The notes: generated from the sequence alone by a model not told the origin. Positions 25,861 to 37,470 are shown, numbered from the stretch's first letter. The stretch: DNA of 64,000 nt from Piscinibacter gummiphilus (GCF_032681285.1 NZ_CP136336.1:731001-795000); one strand, 5' to 3'. A program made the numbers and translations.

Positions 25861-25961
25861 GGTGCATGGATTCTGAATCCCGGCGTCATGAAATACAACT
25901 TTTCTTAACTCCGCTTGGCGCTGAAGATGCAAGCCCTCACGCCACGCTTTCGGAGATTTCC

Positions 25962-26918
25962 ATGCTCCCCATCGTCTACATCGACGGCGACCAGGGCACC
26001 ACCGGCCTGCAGATCCGCGCGCGCCTCCAGGGGCGCACCGACCTGCGGGTGCTCACCCTGCGCGCCGACCGCCGCAAGCGCCCGGGCGCCCGCGCCGAGG
26101 CGCTCAACCACTGCGACATCGCCATCCTCTGCCTGCCCGACGACGCGGCGCGCGAGGCGGTGGCGATGATCCACAACCCGGCCGTGCGCGTGATCGACGC
26201 CAGCTCCGCGCACCGCACGCAAGCCGGCTGGGTCTATGGCTTCCCGGAGATGACCGAAGGCCAGGCCGAGCGCATCGCGCAGTCGACGCGCGTCACCAAC
26301 CCCGGCTGCTACCCGACCGGCGCCGTGGCGCTGCTGCGCCCGCTGGTCGACGCGGGCCTGCTGCCACGCGACCACCCGCTGACGATCCATGCCGTGTCGG
26401 GCTACTCGGGCCGGGGCCGTGCGGGCGTGGACGAACACGAAGGGCCGGACGCCGCGCAGGCGCTGCCCTTCCAGGTTTACGGCCTCGGCCTGCAGCACAA
26501 GCACGCGCCCGAGATGGCGCTGCATGCGGGCCTGGCGCACCGGCCGGTGTTCGTGCCGGCGTATGGCGCCTATCGCCAGGGCATCGTGCTGACGATCCCA
26601 CTGCACCTGCGCATGCTGCCGGCGGGTGTCGACGCACAGCGCCTGCGCACGGCGCTGGCTGCGCACTACAGCGGCTCACGCCATGTGGAGGTGTTGCCGG
26701 CTGAAGCGTCAAAGGCGCTGGCGCGGCTCGACCCGCAATTGCTCAACGGCACCAACGACCTCCAGCTTGCGGTGTTCGACAACGCGGCCGAGGGCCAGGT
26801 GCTCTTGAGCGCGGTGTTCGACAACCTCGGCAAGGGTGCTTCAGGCGCGGCGGTGCAGAACCTCGACCTGATGCTGGAGCAGATGCAGATGGCCGGGCTT
26901 CAGCTCAATGCTGCGTGA
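25962..26918 (+). CDS. argC: N-acetyl-gamma-glutamyl-phosphate reductase, type 2
   Basis: A 318-residue enzyme that reduces N-acetylglutamyl phosphate to the semialdehyde with NADPH, the third step of arginine synthesis. The N-terminal [16 protein letters not shown] is the type 2 NAD(P)-binding loop. The catalytic cysteine is in [15 protein letters not shown] near residue 110, and [16 protein letters not shown] follows. Length fits the short (type 2) class. It stands alone, not with other arg genes, and its 3' end overlaps the convergent map paralogue by 14 bp. Confidence 0.9.
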   Translation: MLPIVYIDGDQGTTGLQIRARLQGRTDLRVLTLRADRRKRPGARAEALNHCDIAILCLPDDAAREAVAMIHNPAVRVIDASSAHRTQAGWVYGFPEMTEGQAERIAQSTRVTNPGCYPTGAVALLRPLVDAGLLPRDHPLTIHAVSGYSGRGRAGVDEHEGPDAAQALPFQVYGLGLQHKHAPEMALHAGLAHRPVFVPAYGAYRQGIVLTIPLHLRMLPAGVDAQRLRTALAAHYSGSRHVEVLPAEASKALARLDPQLLNGTNDLQLAVFDNAAEGQVLLSAVFDNLGKGASGAAVQNLDLMLEQMQMAGLQLNAA

Positions 26919-27651
26919 CGACGATCGGGGCACCCTTGGTGATGATCATCGTGTGCTCGTACTGCGCTGAGAGGTTGCCGGGCACACCCCCGAGCGTCCA
27001 GCCGTCGTCCGTCTCGGTGACGCGTCGGCTGCGAGTGGAGAGGAAGGGCTCGATGGTGATGACCATGCCCTCCTTCAGCACGCGCTTGTCGCTCGGATCG
27101 TAGTAGCCGGCGATGTGCTCCGGCTCCTCGTGCAGCGAGCGGCCCACGCCGTGGCTGCCCAGGTTTTCGATGATGCGGAAGCCGTAAACGCGCGCTGTGC
27201 GCTCGATGGCCGCGCCGATGCGGTTGATCCGCTGGCCGGCGCGCGCTTCCTTCATCGCGGCGTCGAGCGCCATGCGGGTGGCGTGGCACAGGCGGGTCTT
27301 CTGCGCGTTGGTGGGCGGCACGACGCGCGTGCCGCCGGTGTCGGCCCAGTAGCCGCCGAGTTCGGCCGACACGTCGATGTTGAGCACGTCGCCGGCGCGG
27401 ATCAGGCGGTCGCCGGGGATGCCATGGGCCGCTTGCTCGTTGATGCTGATGCAGGTGTGGCCGGGGAAGTCATACGTCAGCTTGGGCGCCGAGCGCGCGC
27501 CGTGCTCGGCGAGCCAACGCTCGCCCAGCGCATCGAGCTCGCGGGTGGTCATGCCGGGCTCGGCGGCGTCGAGCATGCGTTGCAGCACGAGCGAGACGAT
27601 GCGGCCGATGCGTTGCAGGCCGGTCAGGTCGTCCTGGGTTTCGATGGTCAT
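26905..27651 (-). CDS. map: Methionine aminopeptidase, type I (probable paralogue)
   Basis: A 248-residue metallopeptidase that removes N-terminal methionine from new proteins. The five metal ligands are visible in [18 protein letters not shown] (two Asp), [15 protein letters not shown] (His), ITIEPFL (Glu) and [10 protein letters not shown] (Glu). I used the ATG of [11 protein letters not shown]. It is not next to rpsB/tsf, where the primary map usually lies in Burkholderiales, so this is probably a second copy (inference). Confidence 0.88.
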   Translation of the reverse strand: MTIETQDDLTGLQRIGRIVSLVLQRMLDAAEPGMTTRELDALGERWLAEHGARSAPKLTYDFPGHTCISINEQAAHGIPGDRLIRAGDVLNIDVSAELGGYWADTGGTRVVPPTNAQKTRLCHATRMALDAAMKEARAGQRINRIGAAIERTARVYGFRIIENLGSHGVGRSLHEEPEHIAGYYDPSDKRVLKEGMVITIEPFLSTRSRRVTETDDGWTLGGVPGNLSAQYEHTMIITKGAPIVVTQH

Positions 27652-27677
27652 GCGGTTCTCCGGGGAAGGTCGGAATG

Positions 27678-28502
27678 CTATCGCTGCGGCGATGCCCTCA
27701 CGCCTGGCCCGACGCGGAAGGTGAGGGTGACGAAGCGGCTGTCCCAGGTGTTGGGCACGCTCGGCGAGAGTCGTAGGTCGGTGCCGCGCAGCAGCCACTG
27801 GCCCTCGATCGGCACCAGGAAGCTCACGCGTCCCTCGGCATCGGTCTTCTTCCAGAAGCCGAGCGGGCTCTGGTCGTTCTGCAGCTCCACCGCCAAGCCG
27901 GGCAGCGGCTGGCCGTCACGCAGCACCTGGAAGCGCACGGTGTCGCCAGCAGCGAGCGGCTGCAGGCCGCTCTCCATCAGCACGTCCATCGCCATCGCGG
28001 TGGGCGTGGCCGTGTCGGAGCTGCTGTGCCGGCCGGCCAGTTCGATGCGTGCATGCTTGGCATACCGCTCGCGCCACGGCAGCCCGCGCGCTTGCAGCTC
28101 GGCCCAGGCCGCGCGCACGTCGGGTGAGGCATTGACCTCCTTCAAATACACCTCGACGGTGGCGGGCGCGATCTCGATCTCGAAGGGCTGCTGCTGCGCC
28201 CAGCAGGTCACCGGGCCCACGCCACCCGGTCGCGCCGCCAGCGTCAGCGCCTGCACCGTCTCGCCGGTGACCCGCAGCGGCACGGCCTTTGCCGCAGCGC
28301 GGCGGCACCCCTGTTCGCGCAAGGAGGCTTCACCCACGGTGAACTCGTGGCGCGGAAAGCGGTTGCCGGTGCCGAGTGCGAGCCGCACCTCGCCGGGCCG
28401 TGCCGCGGGGAGCGGCTCGAACCAGGTGTCGTGGGCCCACGCGGCACCGGCGAACAGCAGGCTGGTGGCGATCAACGAAAGACGAAGAAGGAGCGTGGCC
28501 AT
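27678..28502 (-). CDS. DUF4198-domain periplasmic protein
   Basis: A 274-residue secreted protein. The signal peptide MATLLLRLSLIATSLLFAGAAWA is followed by HDTWFEPLP, the typical N-terminus of DUF4198 proteins, which resemble metal-related periplasmic proteins. The C-terminal part (GLAVELQNDQSPLGFWKKTDAEGRVSFLVP) looks like a carboxypeptidase-regulatory-like beta domain. No Shine-Dalgarno is evident before the ATG. That ATG shares the CATG tetramer with the start of the divergent cupin gene. Confidence 0.72.
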   Translation of the reverse strand: MATLLLRLSLIATSLLFAGAAWAHDTWFEPLPAARPGEVRLALGTGNRFPRHEFTVGEASLREQGCRRAAAKAVPLRVTGETVQALTLAARPGGVGPVTCWAQQQPFEIEIAPATVEVYLKEVNASPDVRAAWAELQARGLPWRERYAKHARIELAGRHSSSDTATPTAMAMDVLMESGLQPLAAGDTVRFQVLRDGQPLPGLAVELQNDQSPLGFWKKTDAEGRVSFLVPIEGQWLLRGTDLRLSPSVPNTWDSRFVTLTFRVGPGVRASPQR

Positions 28503-29013
28503 GAGCGAAGGCGATTGTCGGGGGGAGGCAGGTGGTTCTTACGCGCAAGCCGAGCGACTGGATGCCGCCGTTTTCAAGGGTCTCGACAGCATCGCGCTGC
28601 ACGACGACCCGATCGAACCCAGCTGGGTGCTCGAAGGCCAACCCCATGCGCGCAGCGGCTGTCATTCGACCAACACCGACGGCTGGGCCGCCACGCACGT
28701 GTGGGAATGCAGCGGCGGGCGCTTCCGCTGGTTCTTCGGCGTGGAAGAGACCGTGCTCATCCTCGAGGGCGAGGTGCGGGTGACCGATGCGCATGGCCGC
28801 ATGCAATGGCTGGTGCCGGGCACGCTGGCGTATTTCCCCACCGGCACGTGGTGGGAGTGGCATATCCCGCAGCATGTGCGCAAACTGTCATTCAACCGGC
28901 GTACGGTGTTGCCGCCGGCGCGCTTCCTGAGCCGGGCCCTCGGCGTGCTGCTCAGGCCCTTCACTCGACCGATGCAACCCCCATTTCAACCATCCATCAA
29001 GGAAATGCCATGA
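28501..29013 (+). CDS. Cupin-domain protein
   Basis: A 170-residue protein with a cupin barrel of the ureidoglycine-aminohydrolase-like (DUF861) type: HVWECSGGRFRWFFGVEETVLILEGEVRVTDAHGR and WLVPGTLAYFPTGTWWEWHI. The C-terminus is longer and basic (ARFLSRALGVLLRPF). AAGAAGGAG lies 8 bases before the ATG, supporting this start although it sits inside the start of the divergent DUF4198 gene. Its stop overlaps the start of the DUF3597 gene (ATGA). Confidence 0.75.
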   Translation: MSEGDCRGEAGGSYAQAERLDAAVFKGLDSIALHDDPIEPSWVLEGQPHARSGCHSTNTDGWAATHVWECSGGRFRWFFGVEETVLILEGEVRVTDAHGRMQWLVPGTLAYFPTGTWWEWHIPQHVRKLSFNRRTVLPPARFLSRALGVLLRPFTRPMQPPFQPSIKEMP

Positions 29014-29429
29014 GCTTCTTCAGCAAGATCCTCGACAAGCTGGGCCTCAAGAACGCTCAGTCGGTGCCGGCCGATCCGGCCGCGACCGTGCCGTCGGCGG
29101 TCGCCGATGCCCCGGTGCCCGCCGCCGTCGCGCCCGCCCCGGCGCAGGAGGTGGTCAACCCGATCGCGGTGGTCGACGTGGTGGCGCAGCTGGAAAAGCG
29201 CGCCGCCGCCAACCCGCAGAAGCTCAACTGGCGCACGTCCATCGTCGACCTCTTGAAGCTGCTCGACATCGACAGCAGCCTGGAGGCGCGCAAGGCGCTT
29301 GCGAAGGAGCTCTACTGCCCCGACGAGCTGATGGGCGACTCGGCCAAGATGAACATGTGGCTGCACAAGAACGTGCTGGCGCACATCGCGGCCAACGGCG
29401 GCAACATCCCGAAGGAACTGACGGACTGA
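29010..29429 (+). CDS. DUF3597-domain protein
   Basis: A 139-residue soluble protein. A short N-terminal segment (MSFFSKILDKLGLKNA) is followed by an Ala/Pro-rich linker (about 20-48), then a compact helical domain: VDVVAQLEKRAAANPQKLNWRTSIVDLLKLLDIDSSLEARKALAKEL. This matches DUF3597, a small domain of unknown role related in sequence style to stress or LysM-associated proteins. It is translationally coupled to the cupin gene by a 4-bp overlap. Confidence 0.78.
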   Translation: MSFFSKILDKLGLKNAQSVPADPAATVPSAVADAPVPAAVAPAPAQEVVNPIAVVDVVAQLEKRAAANPQKLNWRTSIVDLLKLLDIDSSLEARKALAKELYCPDELMGDSAKMNMWLHKNVLAHIAANGGNIPKELTD

Positions 29430-29436
29430 GCCGAAT

Positions 29437-29471
29437 GAAAAATGCCCCCGGCGCGTGAGCGTCGGGGGCAT
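29437..29471 (-). terminator. Intrinsic terminator of the glycerol ABC operon
   Basis: On the minus strand a 12-bp stem (29442-29453 with 29460-29471, one mismatch, 6-base loop) of sequence ATGCCCCCG/CGGGGGCAT is followed by TTTTTCATT. It lies 43 bp after the glpV stop. On the plus strand, where the DUF3597 gene ends 12 bp earlier, no T-run follows. Confidence 0.85.
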
Positions 29472-29513
29472 GAAGAGCGGCCCACCCGCGGGCCACTCGC
29501 TTCTGGACGGTGC

Positions 29514-31247
29514 TTACCGAACCTTGCCAGCCTTCCAGGCGTTCAGCAAGGTGTCATACGCGATGGTTTCGCCCTTCGGCTTCTCGTTCGCGAGCTTGGC
29601 CCAAGGAGCACCCTTGTCGCTCAGGTACTTCTTCGGGTCTTCCTTCTTGTTGAGCTTGGGCGCGCAACGGGCCATGCCAGCGCGTTCGAGGCGGGCCATC
29701 ACCTGGTCCATCTCTTCGGCGAGGTTGTCCATGGCCTGCTGCGGGGTCTTCTCACCCGTCACGGCGACGGCCACGTTCTTCCACCAGAGCTGCGCGAGCT
29801 TGGGGTAGTCGGGGACGTTGGTGCCGGTGGGCGTCCAGGCCACGCGGGCGGGCGAGCGGTAGAACTCGACCAGGCCGCCCAGCTTCGGGGCCATGTCGGT
29901 CATGGCCTTGCTCTGGATGTCGCTCTCGCGGATCGGGGTCAGGCCGACGATGGTCTTCTTGAGCGACACGGTCTTGGCCGTCACGAACTGCGCGTAGAGC
30001 CACGCAGCGGCGGTGCGGTTTTCATCGTGCTTGTCGAAGAAGGTCCACGAGCCCACGTCCTGGTAGCCGTTCTGCATGCCTTGCTTCCAGTACGGGCCGT
30101 TCGGGCCGGGGGCCATGCGCCACTTGGGCGTGCCGTCGGCGTTGACCACCGGCAGGCCGGGCTTGGTCATGTCGGCGGTGAAGGCGGTGTACCAGAAGAT
30201 CTGCTGCGCGATCTGGCCTTGGGCGGGCACGGGGCCGGCTTCGCCGAAGGTCATGCCGGTGGCTTCCTTCGGGGCGTACTTCTTCATCCAGTCGACGTAC
30301 TTGGTGAGTGCGTAGACAGCGGCGGGCGAGTTGGTCGCGCCACCACGGGAGACAGAAGCGCCGAGCGGCGTGCAGCCGTCGGCCGAGGCGCGGATGCCCC
30401 ATTCGTCGACCGGCTTGCCGTTGGGGATGCCGATGTCGGCCGTGCCGGCCATCGAGAGCCACGCGTCGGTGAAGCGCCAGCCGAGCGACGGGTCCTTCTT
30501 GCCGTAGTCCATGTGGCCATAGATGGGCTTGCCGTCGATGGTCTTCACGTCGTTGGTGAAGAAGTCGGCGATGTCTTCATAGGCCGACCAGTTGAGCGGC
30601 ACGCCCAGGTCGTAGCCGTACTTCTTCTTGAACTTCTCTTTCAGGTCAGCACGGGCGAAGAGGTCGGCGCGGAACCAGTACAGGTTGGCAAACTGCTGGT
30701 CGGGCAGCTGGTAGAGCTTCTTGTCGGGGCCGGTGGTGAAGCTCGTGCCGATGAAGTCCTTGAGGTCGAGGCCGGGGTTCGTCCACTCCTTGCCCTTGCC
30801 GGCCATGTAGTCGGTCAGGTTCATGATCTTCCCGTAGCGGTAGTGGGTACCGATCAGGTCCGAATCGGAAATCCAGCCGTCGTAGATCGACTTGCCGGAC
30901 TGCATGGAGGTCTGCAGCTTCTCGACGACGTCACCTTCCTGGATCAGGTCGTGCTTGACCTTGATGCCGGTGATTTCTTCGAAGGCCTTGGCGAGCGTCT
31001 TGGACTCGTACTCGTGCGTGGTGATGGTCTCGGAGACGACCGAGATCTCCTTCACGCCCTTGGCCTGCAGCTTCTTGGCCGCTTCGATGAACCACTTCAA
31101 TTCGGCCGTCTGCTGGTCCTTGCTCAGCGTGGACGGCTGGAACTCGCTGTCGATCCACTTCTTGGCTTCGGCTTCGCCGGCCCATGCGCTCTGGCCGATG
31201 ACCAGAGCAGCAGCGGCCAGGGCCACAGCGTTCAAGCGCAATTTCAT
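29514..31247 (-). CDS. glpV: Glycerol ABC transporter periplasmic binding protein
   Basis: A 577-residue secreted binding protein with signal peptide MKLRLNAVALAAAALVIGQSAWA and AGGAGA before the ATG. It is of the extracellular solute-binding family 1 type but unusually long, as in Rhizobium leguminosarum GlpV. Identity rests mainly on the conserved gene order with glpD, glpS, glpT, glpP, glpQ and glpU. It captures glycerol in the periplasm for the GlpP/GlpQ channel. A terminator follows, so it is the last gene of the operon. Confidence 0.9.
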   Translation of the reverse strand: MKLRLNAVALAAAALVIGQSAWAGEAEAKKWIDSEFQPSTLSKDQQTAELKWFIEAAKKLQAKGVKEISVVSETITTHEYESKTLAKAFEEITGIKVKHDLIQEGDVVEKLQTSMQSGKSIYDGWISDSDLIGTHYRYGKIMNLTDYMAGKGKEWTNPGLDLKDFIGTSFTTGPDKKLYQLPDQQFANLYWFRADLFARADLKEKFKKKYGYDLGVPLNWSAYEDIADFFTNDVKTIDGKPIYGHMDYGKKDPSLGWRFTDAWLSMAGTADIGIPNGKPVDEWGIRASADGCTPLGASVSRGGATNSPAAVYALTKYVDWMKKYAPKEATGMTFGEAGPVPAQGQIAQQIFWYTAFTADMTKPGLPVVNADGTPKWRMAPGPNGPYWKQGMQNGYQDVGSWTFFDKHDENRTAAAWLYAQFVTAKTVSLKKTIVGLTPIRESDIQSKAMTDMAPKLGGLVEFYRSPARVAWTPTGTNVPDYPKLAQLWWKNVAVAVTGEKTPQQAMDNLAEEMDQVMARLERAGMARCAPKLNKKEDPKKYLSDKGAPWAKLANEKPKGETIAYDTLLNAWKAGKVR

Positions 31248-31334
31248 GTCTGTCTCCTGAGATGCTTCCCATTGCTCAAGTTGGCACGCCGGCTGGGAAG
31301 TGATGGCCGGATGCCTTTTCGAAAAGACTTGTGC

Positions 31335-31643
31335 CTAACCTTTCCTCATGATCAAGGCCAGCAGTGCCATCGAGATGACAAAGCTGATCCAGATCGAGGG
31401 CTCGTTCTCCAGGCTCAGCCACGTCATCAGCTTCTCGCTCACGGCGACGAACGCCAGGTTGACGTAGGCAGCGCTCAAGAGGCCGATGAAGAGGCGGTCG
31501 CCTCTCGTCGTCTCCATGGGGAGCCAACCCTTGCGCATGGTTGTCGGCGACTTCAACTCCCACACGGTCATGCCGATCAGCATGAGGACGATGCTGGTGA
31601 AGAAGATCGCGACGGGGGGCGTCCAGGCCATCCACTCGAACAT
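31335..31643 (-). CDS. glpU: Small membrane protein of the glycerol ABC operon (DUF2160)
   Basis: A 102-residue protein with three hydrophobic segments (WTPPVAIFFTSIVLMLIGMTVWEL, then LFIGLLSAAYVNLAFVAV and SIWISFVISMALLALIM). This is the DUF2160 family, the GlpU protein of Rhizobium-type glycerol transporters, whose function is unknown. A GGAG sits 11 bases before the ATG. It is separated from glpQ by a palindrome-rich 339-bp insertion, whereas all upstream operon genes overlap. Confidence 0.85.
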   Translation of the reverse strand: MFEWMAWTPPVAIFFTSIVLMLIGMTVWELKSPTTMRKGWLPMETTRGDRLFIGLLSAAYVNLAFVAVSEKLMTWLSLENEPSIWISFVISMALLALIMRKG

Positions 31644-31663
31644 TTTGTTAGCGCTCCGTGTGC

Positions 31664-31950
31664 GTTGTTGTGGTGCGGGCCGGGAGCGACGGGTACCGGG
31701 CTCCGTTCGTGTCCCCCGAAATGGGCTGCGCCCATTTCTCCTCCTTTACTTCACTGCGCCCGGTACCCGTCGCTCCCGGCCAGCCACCGGGGTGACATGC
31801 CGAGAAAGAGCGCCGCATGCCACGGCTGGTGCTGGTCGTGCCGGTGGGGTGCCCTGCGCAGCGAAGTAAAGGAAGGAATCGATGAACGCGGGAGCGTTCA
31901 TCGAGGAGGGACATGAGCGGAGCAGGGCGCCCCGCCGGCACGACCCCGCG
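31664..31950. repeat. Palindrome-rich intergenic element between glpQ and glpU
   Basis: The 339-bp gap holds no credible gene. It contains a perfect 24-bp inverted repeat (31678-31701 with 31758-31781) enclosing a 9-bp perfect hairpin (31718-31726 with 31730-31738); an 18-bp pair with one mismatch (31742-31759 with 31856-31873); a 24-bp pair with two mismatches (31834-31857 with 31922-31945); and an 11-bp perfect hairpin (31879-31889 with 31894-31904). The pairs interlock, so alternative folds exist. It looks like a transposase-less repeat element of the MITE or REP kind inserted in the operon. Boundaries are approximate. Confidence 0.65.
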
Positions 31951-31982
31951 CCGATCGATGAATGAAGAGGCAACAGCGAACA

Positions 31983-32787
31983 TCACACCCGCCCCATGGC
32001 GAAGCCCTTGGCGATGTAGTGCCGCACGAACCAGATCACGATCGCGCCCGGCACGATGGTCAACACACCCGCCGCGGCGAGCACACCCCAGTCCATGCCC
32101 GATGCGCTCACAGTGCGGGTCATCGTGGCGACGATCGGCTTGGCGTCGACGCTGGTCAGCGTGCGTGCCATCAGCAGTTCGACCCAGCTGAACATGAAGC
32201 AGAAGAACGCCGCCACGCCCACGCCGGCCTTGATGAGCGGGATGAAGATCGTGAGGAAGAAGCGCGGGAAGCTGTAGCCGTCGATGTAGGCCGTCTCGTC
32301 GATCTCGCGCGGGATGCCGCTCATGAAGCCTTCGAGGATCCACACCGCCAGCGGCACGTTGAACAAGAGGTGCGCGAGCGCCACGGCGATGTGCGTGTCC
32401 ATCATGCCGAGCGTGGTGTAGAGCTGGAAGAAGGGCAGCAGGAAGACCGCCGGCGGCGTCATGCGGTTGGTGAGCAGCCAGAAGAAGACGTGCTTGTCGC
32501 CGAGGAAACGGTAGCGGCTGAACGCATAGGCCGCGGGCAGCGCCACCAAGAGCGAGATCACCGTGTTGATGGCCACGTAGATCAGCGAGTTGATGTAGCC
32601 CGAGTACCAGCTCTCGTCGGTGAAGATCGTCTTGTAGTGCTCCCAGGTGAAGTCGCGCGGGAACAGGCTGAAGGTCGAGAGGATCTCCTCGTTCGTCTTG
32701 AACGACATGTTGACCATCCAGTACACCGGCAGGATGGCGAAGAGCAGGTACAGCAGCAGGAAGACGCTGCGCTTCTTGAAGCGGCGC

Positions 32788-32795
<8 letters not shown>
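31983..32795 (-). CDS. glpQ: Glycerol ABC transporter permease
   Basis: A 270-residue inner-membrane permease of the MalG type with six helices, starting RRFKKRSVFLLLYLLFAILPVYWMVNMSFK. The EAA loop is visible as REIDETAYIDGYSFPRFFLTIFIPLI. It forms the channel with GlpP, whose stop overlaps this start by 8 bp. Gene order identifies it; sequence alone would say only sugar-type ABC permease. Not to be confused with the glycerophosphodiester phosphodiesterase also called GlpQ. Confidence 0.88.
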
Positions 32796-34696
<1,901 letters not shown>

Positions 34697-34697
<1 letters not shown>

Positions 34698-35770
34698 CAG
34701 GTCATCCCTCGGGTCGGGGCGACGAGCAGGTCGCCGTTGGCATCGAACACGTAGACCTGCGCCGGGTGCAGGTACAGGGTGATGTTCGAGCCGAGGTCGA
34801 AGAAATGCACGCCGGTGAGCTGCGCGACGAGCTCGCCCACCGCCGTCTCCACGTGCACGAAGGTGTCGGAGCCCGAGATCTCGGCCAGCTCCACCTTGCC
34901 GGGCAGGGCCACGTCGCCAGGGCGTTGGTCGACGTGCAGGGCGCTGGCTCGGATGCCGAGGGTGACGGGGTCGGCCCCGCCCACGCGGGCATCCTGCGCT
35001 TGCCGCAGGGCTTCGACCAGTTGCGCGCGAACGGCATCGGCGCCCACGCTCTCCACCAGGTTCATCGGTGGGTCGCTGAAGGCGCGCGCCACGCGGATCG
35101 ATTTCGGCTTGTGGAAGACCTCGGCCGTCGGCCCGTATTGCAGCAGCTCGCCCGCGTCCATCACCGCGGTGTAGCCGCCGAGCAGCAGCGCTTCGGTGGG
35201 CTCGGTGGTGGCGTACACCACGGTGGAATCGCCGGCCGCGAAGAGCTGCGTCAGCTCGTCGCGCAGTTCCTCGCGCAGCTTGTAGTCGAGGTTCACCAGC
35301 GGCTCGTCGAGCAGCATCAGCGGGGCGTTCTTCGCGAGTGCGCGGGCCAGGGCCACACGCTGCTGCTGGCCACCGGAGAGTTCGGCCGGCAGGCGTTTGA
35401 GGAAGGGCTCGATGTGCAGCTTGGCAGCCAGCTCCTGCACGCGGTTGGCGATGCTCTTCTCGCCGCGCAGCTTGAGCGGCGAAGCGATGTTGTCGAAGAC
35501 GCTCATCGACGGGTAGTTGATGAACTGCTGGTAAACCATCGCGACATTGCGCTCGCGCACCGGCATGCCGGTCACGTCCGCGCCGTCCACGCGCACCTGG
35601 CCGTGGCTTGGCGCGTCGAGCCCGGCCATCAGGCGCATCAGCGTGGTCTTGCCCGCTTGCGTGGCGCCGAGCAGCACGGTCACCGCGCGCGGGGCGAGCG
35701 TCAGGTCCAGCGGGTAGAGGTGGGTCTCGGGGCCCACGATCTTGTCGACCCGCTCCAGGGTCAACTCCAT
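34697..35770 (-). CDS. glpS: Glycerol ABC transporter ATPase lacking the switch histidine
   Basis: A 357-residue MalK-like ATPase. Walker A is GATQAGKTT at 35-43, the signature is a full LSGGQQQR at 131-138, and Walker B is LMLLDEP at 151-157. Where MalK has IYVTHDQVEA, this protein reads VYATTEPTEA, so Thr189 replaces the switch histidine. With GlpT it would give one canonical and one degenerate ATP site. A C-terminal OB-type domain follows. The ATG overlaps the end of glpD by 10 bp. Confidence 0.9.
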
Positions 35771-37425
35771 GTCGTCGTCCTCACGTTGTCTCCGGTCGTC
35801 ATCGTTTCGTTCGGCCAGCGCGCGGCCCACCAGCGGGCCACGGCCCGGCGCTCCGCTTCGGTCATGTGCAGGCCGAGCTTGGTGCGGCGCCACAGCACGT
35901 CGTCGGCACTGCGCGCCCACTCGTGCTCGTGCAGGTAGACGAGCTCACCTTCGTGCAGGCCGGGTGCGATCTCTTCGCCGAGACCCTGGGCGCCGGCCAC
36001 CATCTCGATGCGCGAGCCGTAGCAGCGCGCAAGGCGGCGGCGTGTCGCGGCGGGCCATTGGGGGTGGCGCTCGGCGAGCGCGGCGTCGAAGCGCTCGAAG
36101 TCGGTGTCGGGGCGCTGCGGTGGGCCGATCCAGGCCGAGAGGTCGCCCCCGGGCAGGTAGGCGTTGGCCGTCCACGCGGGCTGGCGGTTGTGCAGGCGTT
36201 TGCACAGGCCGTCGGCGGCTTCCTCGGCGAGCTTTCGGAAGGTGGTGATCTTGCCGCCCCAGACCGTGAGCATCGGGGCGCCCTGCATGTCGTAGTCGAG
36301 CATGTAGTCGCGCGTCACGGCCGAGGCGTCGCTGCGCTCGTCGCCCAGCAGCGGGCGCACGCCGGCGTAGGTCCACACCACGTCGGCCGGCACGATGGGC
36401 TTGGCGAAATAGCGGCTCGCCTGCTCGCACAGGTAGCGGATTTCGCTCTCGTCGATCTGCGCCTTGCCGATGGGGCTGTCGCTCTCGACGTCGGTCGTGC
36501 CGATCAGCGTGAACTCGCCTTCGTAGGGGATGGCGAAGATGATGCGGCGGTCGGTGTTCTGGAAGATGTAGGCGTGGTCGTGCTCGAAGAGCTTCTTCAC
36601 CACGATGTGGCTGCCCTTCACCAGGCGCAGCGATTTGGTGTCTTTGAGGTGCGCGTGTTCGCGCAGGAACTGCGCGGCCCAGGGGCCGGCGGCGTTGACG
36701 AGCGCACGGGCCTTCCACGGCTGCGTGGCGCCGGACGCATCGGTCAGCGTGATCTGCCAGCCCTCGGCTTCGCGGCGCGCGTCGGTGCAGCGCCAGCCGG
36801 TGAGCACGGTGGCGCCGTGCGCGGCGGCGTCGATGGCGTTGAGCACCACCAGGCGCGCATCGTCGACCCAGCCGTCCGAGTAGACGTAGCCCTTCTTGAA
36901 CTGCGGCTTGAGCGGCACGCCGACCTTGTGCCGGCGCATGTCGACCGTCTCGGACCCCGGCAGCACCTCGCGGCGCGCGAGGTGGTCGTAGAGGAAGAGG
37001 CCGGCGCGGATCATCAGCGAGGGGCGCATCGACGGGTCGTGCGGCATCACGAAGCGCAGCGGCCACATGATGTGCGGCGCGCTTTTCAGCAGCACCTCGC
37101 GCTCGGCCAGCGCCTTGCGCACCAGCGAGAACTCGTAGTACTCGAGGTAGCGCAACCCGCCGTGGATGAGCTTGGTCGACGACGACGAGGTGTGCGCCGC
37201 GAGGTCGTCTTTCTCGCACAGCACCACCGACAGGCCCCGCCCCGCGAGGTCGCGCGCGATGCCGACCCCGTTGATGCCGCCGCCCACGATGAGCACATCG
37301 CAGTCGCGTGGGGCGGAGGTCTGGGCAGCGGGCGCGGCCGTCTCGGTCGCGCCCGGGTGAAGGTGGTTCAAGGCGGCTGTCTCCGTTCGATCAGAAAAGG
37401 TGACCGTTCGCGTCGTGAAGTGCAT
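35761..37425 (-). CDS. glpD: Aerobic glycerol-3-phosphate dehydrogenase
   Basis: A 554-residue FAD enzyme that oxidises glycerol-3-phosphate to dihydroxyacetone phosphate at the inner membrane and reduces quinone. The FAD-binding motif is CDVLIVGGGINGVGIARDLAGRG at about 42, followed by SSSTKLIHGGLRYLEYYEF; the C-terminal domain ends WWAARWP. The ATG adds about 40 residues before the FAD motif compared with E. coli GlpD; an in-frame TTG at 37371 with GGAG upstream is a possible true start. It is the first gene of the glpDSTPQUV operon. Confidence 0.93.
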   Translation of the reverse strand: MHFTTRTVTFSDRTETAALNHLHPGATETAAPAAQTSAPRDCDVLIVGGGINGVGIARDLAGRGLSVVLCEKDDLAAHTSSSSTKLIHGGLRYLEYYEFSLVRKALAEREVLLKSAPHIMWPLRFVMPHDPSMRPSLMIRAGLFLYDHLARREVLPGSETVDMRRHKVGVPLKPQFKKGYVYSDGWVDDARLVVLNAIDAAAHGATVLTGWRCTDARREAEGWQITLTDASGATQPWKARALVNAAGPWAAQFLREHAHLKDTKSLRLVKGSHIVVKKLFEHDHAYIFQNTDRRIIFAIPYEGEFTLIGTTDVESDSPIGKAQIDESEIRYLCEQASRYFAKPIVPADVVWTYAGVRPLLGDERSDASAVTRDYMLDYDMQGAPMLTVWGGKITTFRKLAEEAADGLCKRLHNRQPAWTANAYLPGGDLSAWIGPPQRPDTDFERFDAALAERHPQWPAATRRRLARCYGSRIEMVAGAQGLGEEIAPGLHEGELVYLHEHEWARSADDVLWRRTKLGLHMTEAERRAVARWWAARWPNETMTTGDNVRTTTWS

Positions 37426-37470
37426 TCAAAGCCACGCGGTCTTCATGGAGACGCGGACTATCTCACAGAC

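Noticed and set aside
31648..32343. Long minus-strand and plus-strand frames crossing the glpQ-glpU gap
   Set aside because: They are shadows of glpQ joined to the palindromic element; composition is Arg/Ser-rich and no family is visible.
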